Shown: positions 36,147-49,630, numbered from the stretch's first letter. The stretch is 64,000 bases of DNA from Apiospora phragmitis (GCA_038363925.1 JAQQWL010000006.1:5002501-5066500); one strand, 5' to 3'. Notes: generated from the sequence alone by a model not told the origin. Made by a program: numbers and translations.

Positions 36147-38074
36147 ATGGATCATTTCAACTCCACCGTCTTCAATGGGACCGTGGTATCAACGCGACGG
36201 GGCTTCACGGTGACAAAGCAGAAACATAAGGGCTTGTCATTCGTCAACTCATCGATACAGGATGCAGAAACCAGGACTAGGCCGCAAACAACAAATAACG
36301 TCAACGTATTACCGCCCGCCGCTACTATCACGTTCGTCACCAGCCAGGGAGAAGGGAAGAAAGGAACAGCTGGTCAACTAAGGACGAAAGCAGCAAATAA
36401 GGGGGTCCGGAGCTCACCAAAATCAGATATATCGAAGAAACGACCGAGGACGCAGGCGCGGAGAAGGTCATGCTCCAGTTCTACCTCCACAAGTACTCGC
36501 AGCTCAGTGGCTTCAGACATAGCCCTAAGCGACACGCCTGGTGGTCTTGAGACTGGCAAGGGAAGAAACCCACTATCGAGGCCTTTACCCGCCTGGGCCT
36601 CGTATAAGCGTCCACAGAGTCCATTAGACTTTGTCAGAAGATTGACATTCATGGCATATGCGCTGGCACCATGCAAGTCCTACGCTCTCGATGAGTTCCG
36701 ACTGTCCGGCGAGGGATCGCTAAATGTACCCGAAGAGCTATGGCTCGAGAAAGATCCCACAAGTATACATTGCGCCACTACCCTAGGAGTTCTCTACGAC
36801 ACATTGGCATCCGGTAAACAGGAAGCAGAAAGGTTGTCCTCGCTTACATCTCAGTTGTTCTCGGTCATTAACCGAAGGCTCAACGCAGCCGAGCAAAACA
36901 AAACTGCAAATAACGTTACGATACATGGGGTTTCCGCATTAGCTATAATAGCGGTAAGCATACCCGAGGACAAACTTATGTGACCAGGGTTTTCTGATGC
37001 AAAACAGGGTTACCAAGGGAAATATGACCACTGGCAAGTGCACATGAAGGGGTCTCATGCGCCTTCTTGAGCTCGTCAGCGATCAAGACAGGCTTGATGT
37101 TAAGACCATCAATACAATACGAAAGTACGCCCTCCCCAACCCTGAGTTAGTGAGACCGGCTCTCGAGGATATCTGGCTGATATTTGTGTAGAGCAGATTT
37201 CACAGGGGCCATCTCGTCTGCAACGAAACCATGTATACCTTTCGTCAGGCTGCACCACGAGCTACTGGTGCCGCCTATGGTATACGACGCAGCCATGATC
37301 CGTGCTATCCAGCAGCACCTACAAGCTTGCACCCTCGACCCGGCCACGGTGAAGACGATATCAGACCTTGCTCTGTTCAACAGATATATGGAGTGCGTGA
37401 CGATTCCTGGAAGCAGCTCTAAGCACGATTCCCGGACAGTCATCGAGGAATATTACTTTCTCAAACATCAGCTACTTTCTAAACCGAGACCTTTGAGGGA
37501 TCTTGACGACGTCATCTCGGCCAATACAACAAACAAGTTCGCTCTGAATGCACTCGACTTCCCATCCTCCATGTCATTAGACCCAAACGCCGATCCTTAC
37601 TTAACTTCAATAGAAACAGCCTTACGGATATTATCATTACTACTCATACGAGACCCAACACTCGATTTGCCATGTGAGAGTGTACTCATGGATATTTTGT
37701 ACCAGCACATGAGAACCATCTTGGAATGTCGCCGTCCACAACAGCAGCCCGTGGACACGATGGTCGACCCAAGAATGCTGCTGCAGGAGCCATTGGCCGT
37801 CCACCCACAGACCCCGACGCTGCTCTGGATATGTATCACGGGTCACTATTTCTCCTCACGCAAAGCAGGGACTACAGCAACATGGAACCAGCCAAATCTC
37901 ATCTATAGGAAGCTTTTGAGAGGTTTACTAGGGCCTGAGAAGGCCGCACACCCGGAGCTTGTGTCCGATGGGGACTTAGAGCTTTGCCGATGCTTGAGTA
38001 TGCGGCATCTCAGGGGCGAAAATTATAGCGAAAGGGGCGATATAGGCTATATTGTTAATGCAATGAACGCGTAA
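36147..38074 (+). CDS. fungal-specific regulator-like protein (no zinc cluster)
   Basis: Exons 36147-36953, 37008-37124 and 37192-38074; introns are GTAAGC...ACAG and GTACGC...GTAG. The N-terminus is basic and Ser/Thr-rich with an ATITFVTSQ stretch. The rest resembles the alpha-helical regulatory region of fungal Zn2Cys6-type factors (ALAIIAGYQGKYDHWQVHMKGL...RLLELV, later HLQAC, LWICITGHYF), but no zinc-cluster motif precedes it. Proteins of this layout are often annotated vaguely as fungal-specific transcription factor domain or 'tachykinin family' proteins. Exon 2 has one extra base: reading GGG for the GGGG at 37049-37052 restores the helix after HMKG and makes 602 codons in phase. It may be an assembly insertion or a decaying gene. 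Confidence 0.55.
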
Positions 38075-39194
38075 TAGGATTTGAATGACCACATGTACGC
38101 TGTCGAAGATGCTGTACTAAATTAACTAAACGATTGAACGCCCAGTCTGCGTATGTCCTTTAGGTCGCAACATAGCATCATTGCTCGACTCAAAGACTCC
38201 CTCTTTGTTTAATAAGAGTGCAGTAAAATATTCTTTGAATACATGCGCACAGAATCAGAAGGAGACAGCGGCATTCTTCTTTCTGATATTCGTTGCCCAT
38301 TTGTGGTGGCTGTGATTCAACCACACAGCGAAGCACCATCTATGGCAACCAGTCCGGCGATCATTTCGGCCAGGCCGAGCGAACCCCTGACTTCACGACC
38401 CGGCGGTCTGGGAACTTTCCAACATGCTGGGGGGCTATTTCGGGTACACACAGCAAACAGCCGTCTTCCGAAGTATGTTTCCATGTCCTATTGGGCCATG
38501 GCAGTAACAGGTGACGGGATATATTGCCCAAGCTATCATGGGCTGAGAAGAAACGGCGAAGAATGACCCGCAATGGCTCGTTCTGACTCGAAGTCTATAG
38601 CCTAGATAATAATTCTTTTGAATCTCCCCATGGTCAGCATGCACTTCTATAACCAAAACGTGGACAAGACTCAGTGAACATTAGTGATATGACATAGCCA
38701 ACAGGCCATCTGCTGAATCTCGCAAACCACTTGCACTGACGCTATACCCCTAGCCGCACCATGGCCATGATGATATATGATTTCATTATTTGTTGCTGAA
38801 GATAGTGAGGACCGTTCTTGAGCTTACATAAGGCAAGACTGTGAATGGTCGCCAAAAGCATCTGGCGAATGACGCAAGAGCGAAGTCCAGCGATTGATAA
38901 GACGCCAATTGATAATCAGGCACTAAATTTTACTGCCCCGCACCCAATCGGCGGTACCTGTAGAAGCAGCAAACCCACCCTGCCATCCCCGATGCCCGGC
39001 CGCCAAAAGTGAAATTGAGTCGTGACTGACTGACTGAGGTGACCTCTCATGATTTTCTAACCAACCCGAGAAAAAATATCGACTACCTACCACATCGGAC
39101 GCTACCTTACCTCCGAACCAGTCGATAATCCAATCCTCGCCGACTTTGACTCGAACAGCAAACTACATCGACGACAAACGAGAGAAAAAAAAGA
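38075..39194. other. intergenic, upstream of glutaredoxin
   Basis: No gene is seen. The right end is the promoter and leader of the glutaredoxin gene. Confidence 0.55.
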
Positions 39195-40115
39195 ATGTCC
39201 ACGATCAAAGAGATCACCAGCGAGGACGAGTGGCGCAGCCATGTCGCCTCGCTGCACAAGGAGACCCTGCTCGTCATCTCTTTCCACGCGCCCTGGGCCG
39301 CGCCTTGCGCCCAGATGAGCACCGTCCTGAAGACGCTGGCGTCCGAGTACCCGGCCGCCCCCGAGGCCGACAAGCCGGCCGCGACGAGCTGGGTCTCCAT
39401 CAACGCCGAGGAGCTGAGCGACGTCTCCGAGACGTACGACGTGACGGCCGTGCCGTACCTGGTGCTGCAGCGCAACGACAAGGTGCTCGAGACGGTGAGC
39501 GGGTCCAGCGCCGTCAAGGTGCGGGCCGCGATCGAGAAGCACGCGAACTCTAGCAACAACCAACAACGGAACGGAGCCACAGCAGTAGTAGGAGGCGGCT
39601 CCTCCTCAATAGCCGACACTGCGACCAACGAGAAGAACAACGCAGACGACACGACGCACGCGGACCCGGAGAAGGCCAAGGAGGAGCTGTTCAAGCGGCT
39701 CGCAGAGCTGGTCAAGGCGGCGCCCGTCATGCTGTTTATGAAGGGCACGCCCAGCGCGCCGCAGTGCGGCTTCTCGCGGCAGCTGGTCGGCATCCTGCGC
39801 GACCGCTCCGTCAAGTACGGCTTCTTCAACATCCTGGCCGACGACGAGGTGCGGCAGGGGCTCAAGGAGTTCGCCGAATGGCCGACGTTCCCGCAGCTGT
39901 GGGTGGATGGGGAGCTCGTCGGTGGTCTCGACATCGTAAGTTTTTCTTCTTCTTCCTATTAGTCCTATCACATACATACTACAGTGGTGGTATTGTTGTG
40001 GTTGCAAACCAAATTGTGCTAACTGTTTCATGTGTAGATCAAGGAGGAATTGGAGAGTAATCCCGAGTTCTTGAAGGCTTACAGCGTGGCCAAGGAGGGA
40101 GCTGCCGCCGCTTGA
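39195..40115 (+). CDS. monothiol glutaredoxin Grx3/Grx4 type
   Basis: Exons 39195-39935 and 40038-40115 join in phase to 272 aa; the intron is GTAAGT...TGTAG. Residues 1 to ~115 are a thioredoxin-like domain whose active site is WAAPC (Cys38 only). A Gln/Asn/Ser/Asp-rich linker follows to ~155. The glutaredoxin domain has FMKGTPSAPQCGFS (Cys191), WPTFPQLWVDGELVGGLDI and a C-terminal helix. This Trx-Grx(CGFS) layout is that of Grx3/Grx4, which bind a glutathione-ligated [2Fe-2S] cluster and report iron status to transcription factors in the cytosol and nucleus. No frame break is present. Confidence 0.9.
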
Positions 40116-40640
40116 GGTTAGATTATCAAGTTGGGGGGCGAAGATAACGAAGATCGACGATGTGATGGACTAGATTTCTTCCGGAGACAACGCTTGTTTG
40201 GTATCCTGACATTGATTCCATATGCCATATGCCATATGGGCATTCATTCAATATGGACATACAATCAGTACGGGAACAGAGATTGCATCATATCTAAAGA
40301 AGAATCCTGCGAGGCCAGACAAATAAATGCCGCGCCATGGTTTGGTGTTTCTGGGCAACGTTGAATGCAACATATGTTTAAGAGTGTTAGAATGAATACT
40401 TCACGGATCTTAACGAATTGCTGTCAAATATGTAAATCCAATATGAAAAATGCATTCATCGTGCCTCTGCTTCTATATCGACGTAACTCTGTCCTTGGGT
40501 ATAAAGAAGTAATGCTATGTACATATCTGTAACTAGTACAGTAAAAGAAAATAGTATATATATATATATATATATCCAGTATATGGTAAAGTCCTGGCAG
40601 TAAGCACCTCTTACTTATATGGCCCATTTGAAAATATGGT
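40116..40640. other. convergent 3' region with (TA)n tract
   Basis: It separates the glutaredoxin and oxidase genes, which converge. It contains three CCATATG words in tandem near 40218-40240 and a (TA)n repeat at 40554-40575. Confidence 0.6.
40554..40575. repeat. (TA)n microsatellite
   Basis: Eleven TA units lie in the convergent space downstream of the glutaredoxin gene and just beyond the oxidase stop. Confidence 0.9.
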
Positions 40641-42919
40641 TTATTCATCATGAAACCCGGCAAAGATCTCATCCGGCGGCGCGGCCCCCAAACTCAACAC
40701 CTCGGCGGGCGCCGCGTCGCACAGCTGCCGATTCGCCTCGGGCACCTTCCACCCCTTGAGGTCGCGCAGGCGGCTGATGATCTGCAGGCCCATGCCGGCC
40801 TCGGCGTGCCAGACCATGTGGCAGTGGAACAGCCAGACGCCCGGGTTGTCGGCGACGAAGCGCAGCAGGGTCCAGCCGAAGCCCTCGAGGGTGACGGTGT
40901 CGCGGCGCAGCGGGTTGGCGACGACGGTGTCGTTGGCCGGGTCCAGCAGACCCTTGCCGTGGGGCTGCAGGCCCAGCGCCTCGTAGCCCGGGAAGTAGCC
41001 GTGGCCCTGGCCCAGGACCCAGAGCGGCATGCCGTGCAGGTGGAACGGGTGGTTGCCCTCGTCGACGTTCTGCAGGACGATGTCGACCGTCTCGATGCGG
41101 TCGTGCGACAGGACGAGCTCGTGGTCCGGGTGGAAGGCCGCATCATTGACGGCGGCATCTTGGCCGGCGGTGGCGCTGAAGGAGTCGTTGCCCGACGCTA
41201 GGCCATCGACGAGTCGGTGCAGCGTCGGCTGTTTGAGATCGGCACGGAAGGAGGACTCGTTCATGAAGCCGCGCTCGAGCCGCCAGTCGCCGATGGCCAT
41301 GTTGACCCGGAAGTACCAGGAGTGGTCCGCGACGGCGGGGGCCGGCAGCGCAGGCACGGGCTTGTACACGTTGCGGGCCGTCATGTCCTTGCACTGCATG
41401 GCGTAGTCGACGAGGGAGTTGGTGCTCGTGGGGAGGGCCTGCGGGGTCACAGCCGTGCTGCTATTGCTGCTAGTAGTAGTATTACTCGGCGCAGTAGCAG
41501 TAGAAGGCGACTCGGGCGTGCCGTCCATGCCCGGCGGCATGACGTAGCGCATGATCATCTTGGCCTCGCTCACACCGTTATCGGGCAGCTTCGGGTCGGC
41601 GAAGCAACCCTCGATCATGCGAGCGCGCAGCCAGTACTCGGTGAAGTCGAAGCCGGCCTGGTCGGTCGCGAAGGTGACGCTGTAGCGCTGCCCGGGGGCG
41701 AGCGTGATGTCGGCCTCCTGGAACTGCTTGACGGGGGTCCCATCGACCTCGTGCACGAGCAGGCGCAGGTGGTCGTCGATGGCGACCTGGAACCAGGCGA
41801 AGCCGCCCGCGTTGACGAAGCGCAGCCGGTGGTACGCGCCCGCCACCATATCCATGCTCGGCAGTAGCGTGCGGGCCGTGTCGCACGTCCGGTTCGGGTG
41901 CAGCGCGCAGTCGACCCGGTTCATGCCGTTGATCAGCGCGCCGTTGGGGATTGGCGAGTTCTCGTTGCCCGGCGAGAGCGACTCGCGCAGGAGGCCCTCG
42001 GCCGGGTCGTGGTACCAGTCCTGCAGCAGTATCACCCGGTCCGTGGTGTAGGGATCCGTGCTAGTCGCGGATTCGTTCTTGCTGTGGATGACAGAGGGGC
42101 CCCACAAGCCCGCTCAACATTTGGACTCCTTGGTGAGCGTGATAGTAATCTAGCAGCAATTGTCAGTAATTATAGTCATGTCAGGCCGGTATTTCGTGTA
42201 TAGTAAAAACTTAAAGTACCCTGCTGACCCGTAAGAGTGAAGTTGTACTGAAATGAGCCTCCGGGTGCAATCGGGCATTGCGTAACACCCCCGACCCCGT
42301 CCATGAAGTTCGTCCCGTTCTGGAGCAGGCCGTGCCAATGAATGCCGGTAGCGTTCTTCGCAGCGTTCTTCACATTGACGATCACCGTGTCGCCTTCGTT
42401 GACCTCCATCATCGGGCCGGGGAACTGTCCGTTGATCATCATCATGGGCTTGTAGACGCCGTCTGGGTTCCCATCCTTGTCGACGATCGTCCAGTTGTAG
42501 GTCCGGATTTGCAGAGGCGCCGATAAATCCCATTTTGGGTTCAGGATATACTCCTCCTCCGGCCGTTGAAACGGGATTCTCATCAGCGCATCGAGATGAG
42601 GGTCCGTTGAGGTAGGCGGACTGACCTGTGCCTTGTCGTGCGGCACGAAGAAAAGCCAGGCATCAAAGGCCATGAGCACAGTCAAAATGACGCCCGCCGC
42701 GATTATCCAAACTCGCCTCCGCCCTTCCCCTTCTTCCACTATCGGTGTCATAGGATCCATCTTCTCAATATCGCGCGTCTCTGATGACAGAAGCCCTTCG
42801 CTCTGCTCTGCTTCCATGTTTTCGAGGCCAGGCTTTTCCATGCTGTGGCGCTGATCCTCGGACAACCTTTGCTCCGCGGGCTCCGGGGAGGCAGAGCGCA
42901 CAGAGTCGTAGCGAGCCAT
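40641..42919 (-). CDS. membrane-anchored multicopper oxidase (laccase/ferroxidase-like)
   Basis: Exon 1 starts at 42919; exon 2 runs 42149-40641. The donor is either at 42220|42219 (GTACTT) or 42211|42210 (GTTTTT); both keep phase with the CTAG acceptor. With one extra base removed in the G4C4 run at 42096-42103 the first option gives 735 aa. A cytosolic acidic head precedes one membrane helix at about 70-91, so it is a type II protein with the catalytic part outside or in a lumen. All four copper motifs are present: HWHG (194-197), HAH in YYHAHQG, HPFHLHG and HCHMVWHAEAGMG. Asn-glycosylation sequons are frequent. The family oxidises phenols, metals or ascorbate; substrate cannot be read from sequence. 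Conventional laccases are secreted with a signal peptide, so the anchor is the notable feature. Confidence 0.85.
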
Positions 42920-45900
42920 GATAATGAGGAATGACTTGTGTGAAGTATGCCCAAAGCGATTCCAAGAAAAGAAAACGGCAACAATTAACTTCCAAGGCTG
43001 AAGCTAAAGCTTTCCTTCCACCACCAGGGTATATACAGGTAGCCGTGAAACAAAGTCGATTAGGGGTATTGTTGCATGACGGACAAGGGCATGGAAGGCT
43101 CGATGCGCTCTCAGTAAAAAGGCAGGACAGCAGCAGCAATGGATGAAGTAATTCAATGCTATGTTCTCAAAACATGCCCGTCGCATAATCTACCAGAGCC
43201 GCAACTTTGGAAAAAGAATTGAAAACGAGTATGCAGAAACAATGAATCGAATTCCGACAGAAGGATCACCGCATGCCGATAAATGAATATGCAAAGTAGA
43301 GAAAGGAAGTGGTTGTTTCGCGAGTTGCGACAGGTTAAAGTCTGACAACTGAAATAGAGAGCCAAGAATGGGGGCCGACACTGCGAAACACTTGACTTTT
43401 GGGTTGGACCCCTGCACCCTCCTGAAACAACTGCCGCCCAATAAAAAACGGGCAACCGGCATGACCAAAGGAGGTTTGAACCGGTCAAACAGATATCATA
43501 GCCGTTTGATGAAGTGGTATCTCGAGTTTGTTTCTTCTTTCAACTGATCATTCATGACTTGCGCATTATCTACCAAAAGACGGGATCGTGGACGGGCGGA
43601 CTCCTGTCACTTGTCATTCTGTTCAGACGAATCGGGAGCTGCTTTGAAACGTGGTTAGTAAGAACCTCGATCATTGGCTGGATGCTCGGCAGCGCTACTG
43701 CTCGCCCTGCTGCTTACCTAAAATATTGGAGGGAGGTATGTACTGTTCGCTTTAGGGGACGACCTCACGACTTGGGTCTTTAGGGGCCAAACCGTATGCG
43801 GTTCCTTTTTGGGGTCCAAGCCGAACGGTTGGATGAGGAAGGTTAGCTGGTCCACAAGCACCGAGCCTAGCCCCCGTGTCTCTTCCACTTCTATGCAACG
43901 TGCTTAGGTAGATATCTTGGTATTCGGAAATGAACATTATCAAATCAAGGTCCTTAGGCAGTCATGATTGGTGGGCGAAGAATGTGTAATATGTCTGTAG
44001 CTCTATGTAGTTTACTCACAAGGGACTGGTTGAGCTTTCAATGGCCATACCTCGAATATAGATCTAGAAGTGACGATGAGTTCCTTAATATACATACATA
44101 TATTCCATTTCCCATGTGAAACCTGATGATCAACGGTGACTGGCCAGCAGGACATATCGACCACGGTCTGATGGCTTCGGAAGTCAAAGCGATAGAATAA
44201 AGTGAAGTATTCAATAGCGATATTGTAGAGCACTACAAGGGTCACATTCAACGTATGCAGGACATAGCTATATACCTAGGAGAGCAGGTCTTTCAAGGCT
44301 GCATATCAAAGTCGCAACGCGTGCATGTTAAGCATCTGTGCCTCCCATCGGCTTGCGGGCAACGCAGTTGACTGCTGCCTGCCCGACCGACCCTGCCAGT
44401 ACATAACTCCCGAGAAACAGATAGGCCGAAGAGCTTACTACCTAGCATATGCATGAATCAACTATATGACTTAGGTAGGTAGGCACTTATTACATGCTGA
44501 ATGTCAAGAGGCATGAAAGATGATGTCAGGTCTTCGTGCTGATGACGGACTAAGTCTTAAGCCCGGCGGTGAGGTGGAGGACCCCCAATTTGAGTGAGTC
44601 ATCTGGGATGCATTCTAAGAGCGGGACTTGTTTAGAGTCATGCGTGTGTAGATCGTGTGAGGCTGAAGCCCTTCAATGCCATTCAATATTAGGGTATCCT
44701 ATGTGGTGGAAGACCGCGTAGGAAGGGGAACCGCGAATTTGATAGCACTGCTAACACCCCTCAGGCAGAGTCTCCAAGCTCTTGAAGAATGCAAGAGGCA
44801 TTTGTCCTTGACAGAAAGCTACATAAGTATAAGATCCAATATGTCGCTATATTTGACATATTAACGTTATACGAACGAGATTGTCAGCAAGCACCTGAGA
44901 GTTCGTGATTGATATAGAGAGTACGGAGTATTTCTATGCCTTCTACTGTATCTAACCTGCTAGCTTCCTTTGGTTAGTGACTATGAGTCTGTCTATCTAG
45001 CTCTATGGAAAAGCAACGATGGTACTTGCAATACACAAGCATGCAACCTTGTTCAATAGTAGAAGCCGCACGTAGGACTGAAGTAAATCAGAGTAAGCAC
45101 TTGGCACTTTACGTGTAATTGTTCCGGTTGCCCATCCGGCGCCACTCCTCCACCACCCTTTTCCCCTTCTGCCCTGTGCCTCTCACTCGTCTTATCATTC
45201 TTGCATCTGGCGCTAGTCGCGGAGTGGCCGAACCATTGCAGAGGCAAGGCGCACTTCAAATGCTCTCCTACATTCTTCTCCCAAACGCAAACTACAACTG
45301 CAGACTGTTCATTCTACCTTCAGACGATCCTTGGCGACCTTGCGCATTCAATTAGGCCCAAAAGTAAGGCCTACATCTGCATTGGGGTTTCCGCGTTGAA
45401 GCTGACCTGCTCGCACTGCTTGCAGTGTTACGACTATAACCTCGTCGCATTGCTGCTTGCCCCTCTTCTCATGCCAACTGAGGTTGCGCGATACGAGCTG
45501 ACGACAGAATTAATTTGGTTGAATTGTTCGGCTTCAAAGACAGGATCTTGAAGCTGCGAGTGTCCATTTCCATCACGACACCACTGCCCCGATACACCGG
45601 CCAAAAGAAGCACGAACCGAACGGTGCCAGGCCATCCGATCCCTTCGGCTCAGTTGTCGATCAACACCCGCAATCAATCTGGCGGGGTTCTAGGCTTCCA
45701 GCTCGCGACAACCACTTATAGAGCTACTCCAAATCCCAACCACTGGGGCCGCTACTTCCTGGTTTCTTGTCACCATCGCAGCTACCAACTCCTGGAGAGT
45801 TTTCAATCATCCCGATCCCGTCTCAAGCGCATGATTACTGGGAGACAGCTTTGCACCGAGCTTGGGAGACTTGCACGCGTTACTGGCCAAATAACCGACC

Positions 45901-46081
45901 TGTAATGACCAGTCAGCTCTGATTTCAACATCAGTCACAAAAGGACATTCGATTTAGCAGAAACCTGAGGTGTACTGCTGGGAACCGTTGCACATATATC
46001 GAGTTGTTGGACTAGGCAGAACGAAGTGTCGCGTGCATATATCAAGGACCTTGGGAATCAAATTGAAAAGCGCCCGCCAAA
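42920..46081. other. 3.2-kb divergent intergenic region
   Basis: It lies between the oxidase and the Zn2Cys6 gene, which point away from each other, so it holds both promoters. GTAGGTAGG words occur near 44473. Frames at 45119-45905 on the plus strand lack domains and look like promoter or leader sequence. No gene is supported. Confidence 0.5.
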
Positions 46082-48878
46082 ATGACTCCTACACCGCCTT
46101 CTGCCTCTTCATCTGGAGGCCATTCACCCGAAGAACAATTCCGGGTTGTCAGGCGCAGGAACCGTGTGCCCCTCAGTTGTTTGCCGTGCCGCACAAGAAA
46201 GTAAGTGGTTTACGAAGTGAAAGAGAAAAAGGAAATATTTATACCCAATTTCAAGACGGGAAGAACTACTGGTCATGGTCATGGTCATGATGAATTCTGC
46301 TGACATGCGCCAGGCTGAAATGCAACAGAGGAACGCCGAGCTGCGATAATTGTGTTAAGCGTGGTGACACCCAGTCTTGTGTTTATGCGAACCCCGCTAG
46401 TCGGAGGAGAAACCAGAACAATGCGGCCGCCAATGCGACTCCTGATGATATGCAAAACCGCATTGACCGGCTTGAGGGGCTGGTCCTGAGCTTGATGCAT
46501 GGCGGTGCTAACATAGATGCAGCTTCTATCGAAGCGCCTGCTGCAAACGCCCACGTGACGGCGCCCTCCATGACCGATAGCAGTGATCCAAGGCTCGACA
46601 GAGACGATGAGGCTTCCATGAGGGATGAGGTTGATGGGGATAGCGACGTAGATGACGGGCTTGCAACGTCGCTCGGTGTTCTGAAGGTCGATGCGGACAG
46701 GGGCAAGTCAATGTATATCGGCCAGGAACATTGGCACACGTTACTAGCCGATATCACCGAAGTCAAGAGCTTCTTCGCCTCACGCAAGAAGGAACTCGAG
46801 AAAAGTTATGAGAGGGTTTTGTCCTCGAAGCCAGCGGCTGCCAGAGACTCGCCCATCTTCCTGCTTTCGTCTCCGCCTGCTACCGAGACCGAGCTCCGCG
46901 CCGAACTCCCTGCCAAAGCCGCTATTACCACGCTAGTTTCACGGTACTTCAGTTCGCTCGACACAGCCGTGAGTATTGTACATGGCCCGACGTTCCAGCA
47001 GCAGTTACGGAGCCACTGGCAGGATCCTAACAAATCATCGATAATGTGGGTAGGTCTGGTATACTCAATGCTAACCCTAGCGATGCTGTCCTATCACAAG
47101 GTTGGTGACGAGCCTCCGCAGTGGAAGGGTAGATCACTCGAGCTTGCTGCCGAGTACCGATTGCGGACTGTGCAGTGTCTGGTAGTCGCGGATTATACCA
47201 AACCTGTCGACTACACGGTGGAGACGATGATGCTCTACTTATTCGGAGAATGGTCTTCGCGATATGATGCCGATCTTGGCTTGTGGCTCATTGCCGCCTT
47301 GATCACAAGAGTGGCCTTCAGAATGGGATACCACCGTGATGCAGAATGGTTCCCTTCCATAACCCCATTTCAAGGTGTATGTCAATTCCTAGGATGTCCC
47401 CTATTCCGGAGACGCGTCGGATGCTAACCGAGAGGCAGGAAATGAGACGAAGAACCTGGGCGCTGATCCGCATGTCTGACACTATGTTCTCCCACCAAGT
47501 ATGTTTGCAGCGACTCTCCTCTTCTTTCCTAGTGACCTGCTAACAGTACAAGGTGTCCTTACCCACGATGATCTACGACCACAGCACAGACACGAAACTT
47601 CCTCATAACCTGTTTGACGAGGAATTTGGTCCAGATACAAAGATCCTACCGCCTGCTCGACCCCCTAACGAGCCGACTCCTATTGCTTATATGATTGCCA
47701 AGACCAAACTTACGATCGAGTTTGGTGCCATCTTACAAGCTGTAACTCGAGTGGGGAAGCCAGTGTCATACGATGAGATCCTCGTACACGACCGGAAGCT
47801 TCGAGACATCATGGACGAGCTCCCTCCACATCTCAGAGTTCAGCCGTTGGAATCCTCACATGACCCAGTGAAACTCATCGTTGCGAGATACAACGTGGCC
47901 ATGCTGTACAACAGGATCATGTGTATGCTTCACCGCAAACACTCACTCCGTGCCCGGCAGCACCCCCGTTATGCCCACTCCCGCCGCGCCGCCGTTGAGG
48001 CCTCGCTGGAGACGCTCAAGTCTCTCAGAACCATACACTATGAATGCCAGGTAGTCAATGGTCGCCTACGAAGCATGACCTGGTTTGTGCAATCCTGCGC
48101 GAAGGAAGCTTTGTTGCCAACAATGCTGGTTGCGCTGGACCTCCATCATGAGAATCAGGCCACGGTCAGTACTACACGTCAAAACTCGCAGTCAATGTTC
48201 TTTTGGACGCCGGAGCAGCGCCTCGAGATGTTAAGTCTGCTCGAGGAGATCAGAGATATCTGGAAAGCCATGAAGGAATCTTCCGTGGAGGCTTACAAGG
48301 CTTCTAACATCCTCGATATCATGATCGAAAAGATCAAGAATCCCACCCCGGCTGCCACATTACCAGCAGCGCATGTGACAACGGATCATTTCCGAGGATT
48401 TGAATCAGCAGAGGCAGAGTTACAGCCGGAGCATTCCGCTGCTATGACTCTTGGCATGCTCTCAACTGGACTGACACCCAATTACCAATCGCCCGGTGGA
48501 ACCGCATATCCACCTCTGGAGACGGGAACGGGTACAGGACTTACGCCCGACTTCTCCGGTGACGTGATGGGAGGTTTCAACAGCAACACGACTCCGTTCT
48601 CGATGTTTACCAATCTTGGATCGGCGGACATGAACATCGACGAGAACTTTGACTGGGTAAGCTTGGCGCCAACAACTCACTATCTGTACATGGAGTAACG
48701 AGACTAATGGGACGCACAGAACACATTTGAGAACTACACACAGAACGCCAACTGGGTAACGGAGTCGACATCATTTGGGCTGTTCGACCCGAACAGCCAA
48801 GAAGCTCAGCAGGGCTCGTCTATGAGCGGGTCATTCTTCATGAATTCCAATACCCCAGCCTCGGGGAAGTCAACTTGA
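46082..48878 (+). CDS. Zn2Cys6 (C6) fungal transcription factor
   Basis: Exons 46082-46200, 46314-47376, 47439-47498, 47553-48656 and 48720-48878 join in phase to 834 aa. The zinc cluster is complete: Cys33, 36, 43, 50, 53 and 62 (spacing 2, 6, 6, 2, 8), preceded by basic RRRNR. It is split by intron 1. A short dimerisation helix (MQNRIDRLEGLVLSL) follows. The fungal-specific regulatory domain runs from ~250 to ~650 and contains DLGLWLIAALITRVAFRMGYHRD, then RRRTWALIRMSDTMFSHQ. The C-terminus is Asn/Ser/Gly-rich, a likely activation region. The acceptor of intron 3 is uncertain by two codons: TACAAG|GTG is used here because it fits the usual SHQVSLP junction. Target genes are unknown. Neither the oxidase nor the amylase can be named as a target from sequence. 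Confidence 0.85.
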
Positions 48879-49630
48879 AGGGAGAACGGCTCGCTTGCTT
48901 TAGCCGAAGGCCCGGAAGATATAATCCAGAGAATGCATAAGAGTTATCTGCCTTGGCGTGGTTGGAGTGCTGAAAAAAGGGGTGAGAGGGAAAAAGGTGG
49001 TAGTAGGGCCGAGCGCGATTAAGCTCAGTGACATAGTGCATGAATATAGCAACTCTGCTCTGTTACTAACACGAGATGTGCAGGCCACTTTGGTCAAGTT
49101 TGTCGTTGGATCATGGCTTGTTCGACTGAACATGGCAAGTTGATGGACACGACATGCGAAACCCCAGCATCCACGTGATGAATGCCGAGTCCCAAACGGC
49201 ACTGCTGTCTCGGTTACATTACCCAGCGGCATTGGCTCTGATCGCTCGCTAATTAGTACCAGCAGGCCTGCGTACACTCATAAGCATAGGAACGATATAT
49301 TCGGCCCTACTAGTAATATGCGGTCTGACGTGGGGAAGCTGTTATTGGAACTCCGCTCCCGCAACTCGTCTTGCTACACTTGAAATACATCAGATTCCCC
49401 ATGCCACATGTGTCTGTCCATGGCATCTCTCGAATTGGCTAACTCTGCGATGGTAGCCGTAGTTCTAAAAACCAAGGGGTAGCTAATGCAGAGCCAAGGG
49501 ATAGAATGGAGGCCCAGTGATTCGGCCCTTCTCTGACAGTACCGATCATGTCGGAATCCTGGCTGGTTTCCCTGTAAAAGTACCACCAGGCCAGATCGAA
49601 CTCCGTCACTCGTCGTCCACGCTGGTGGGT

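Noticed and set aside
45119..45905. Three overlapping plus-strand frames upstream of the C6 factor
   Set aside because: They lack domains and lie where a promoter or leader is expected.
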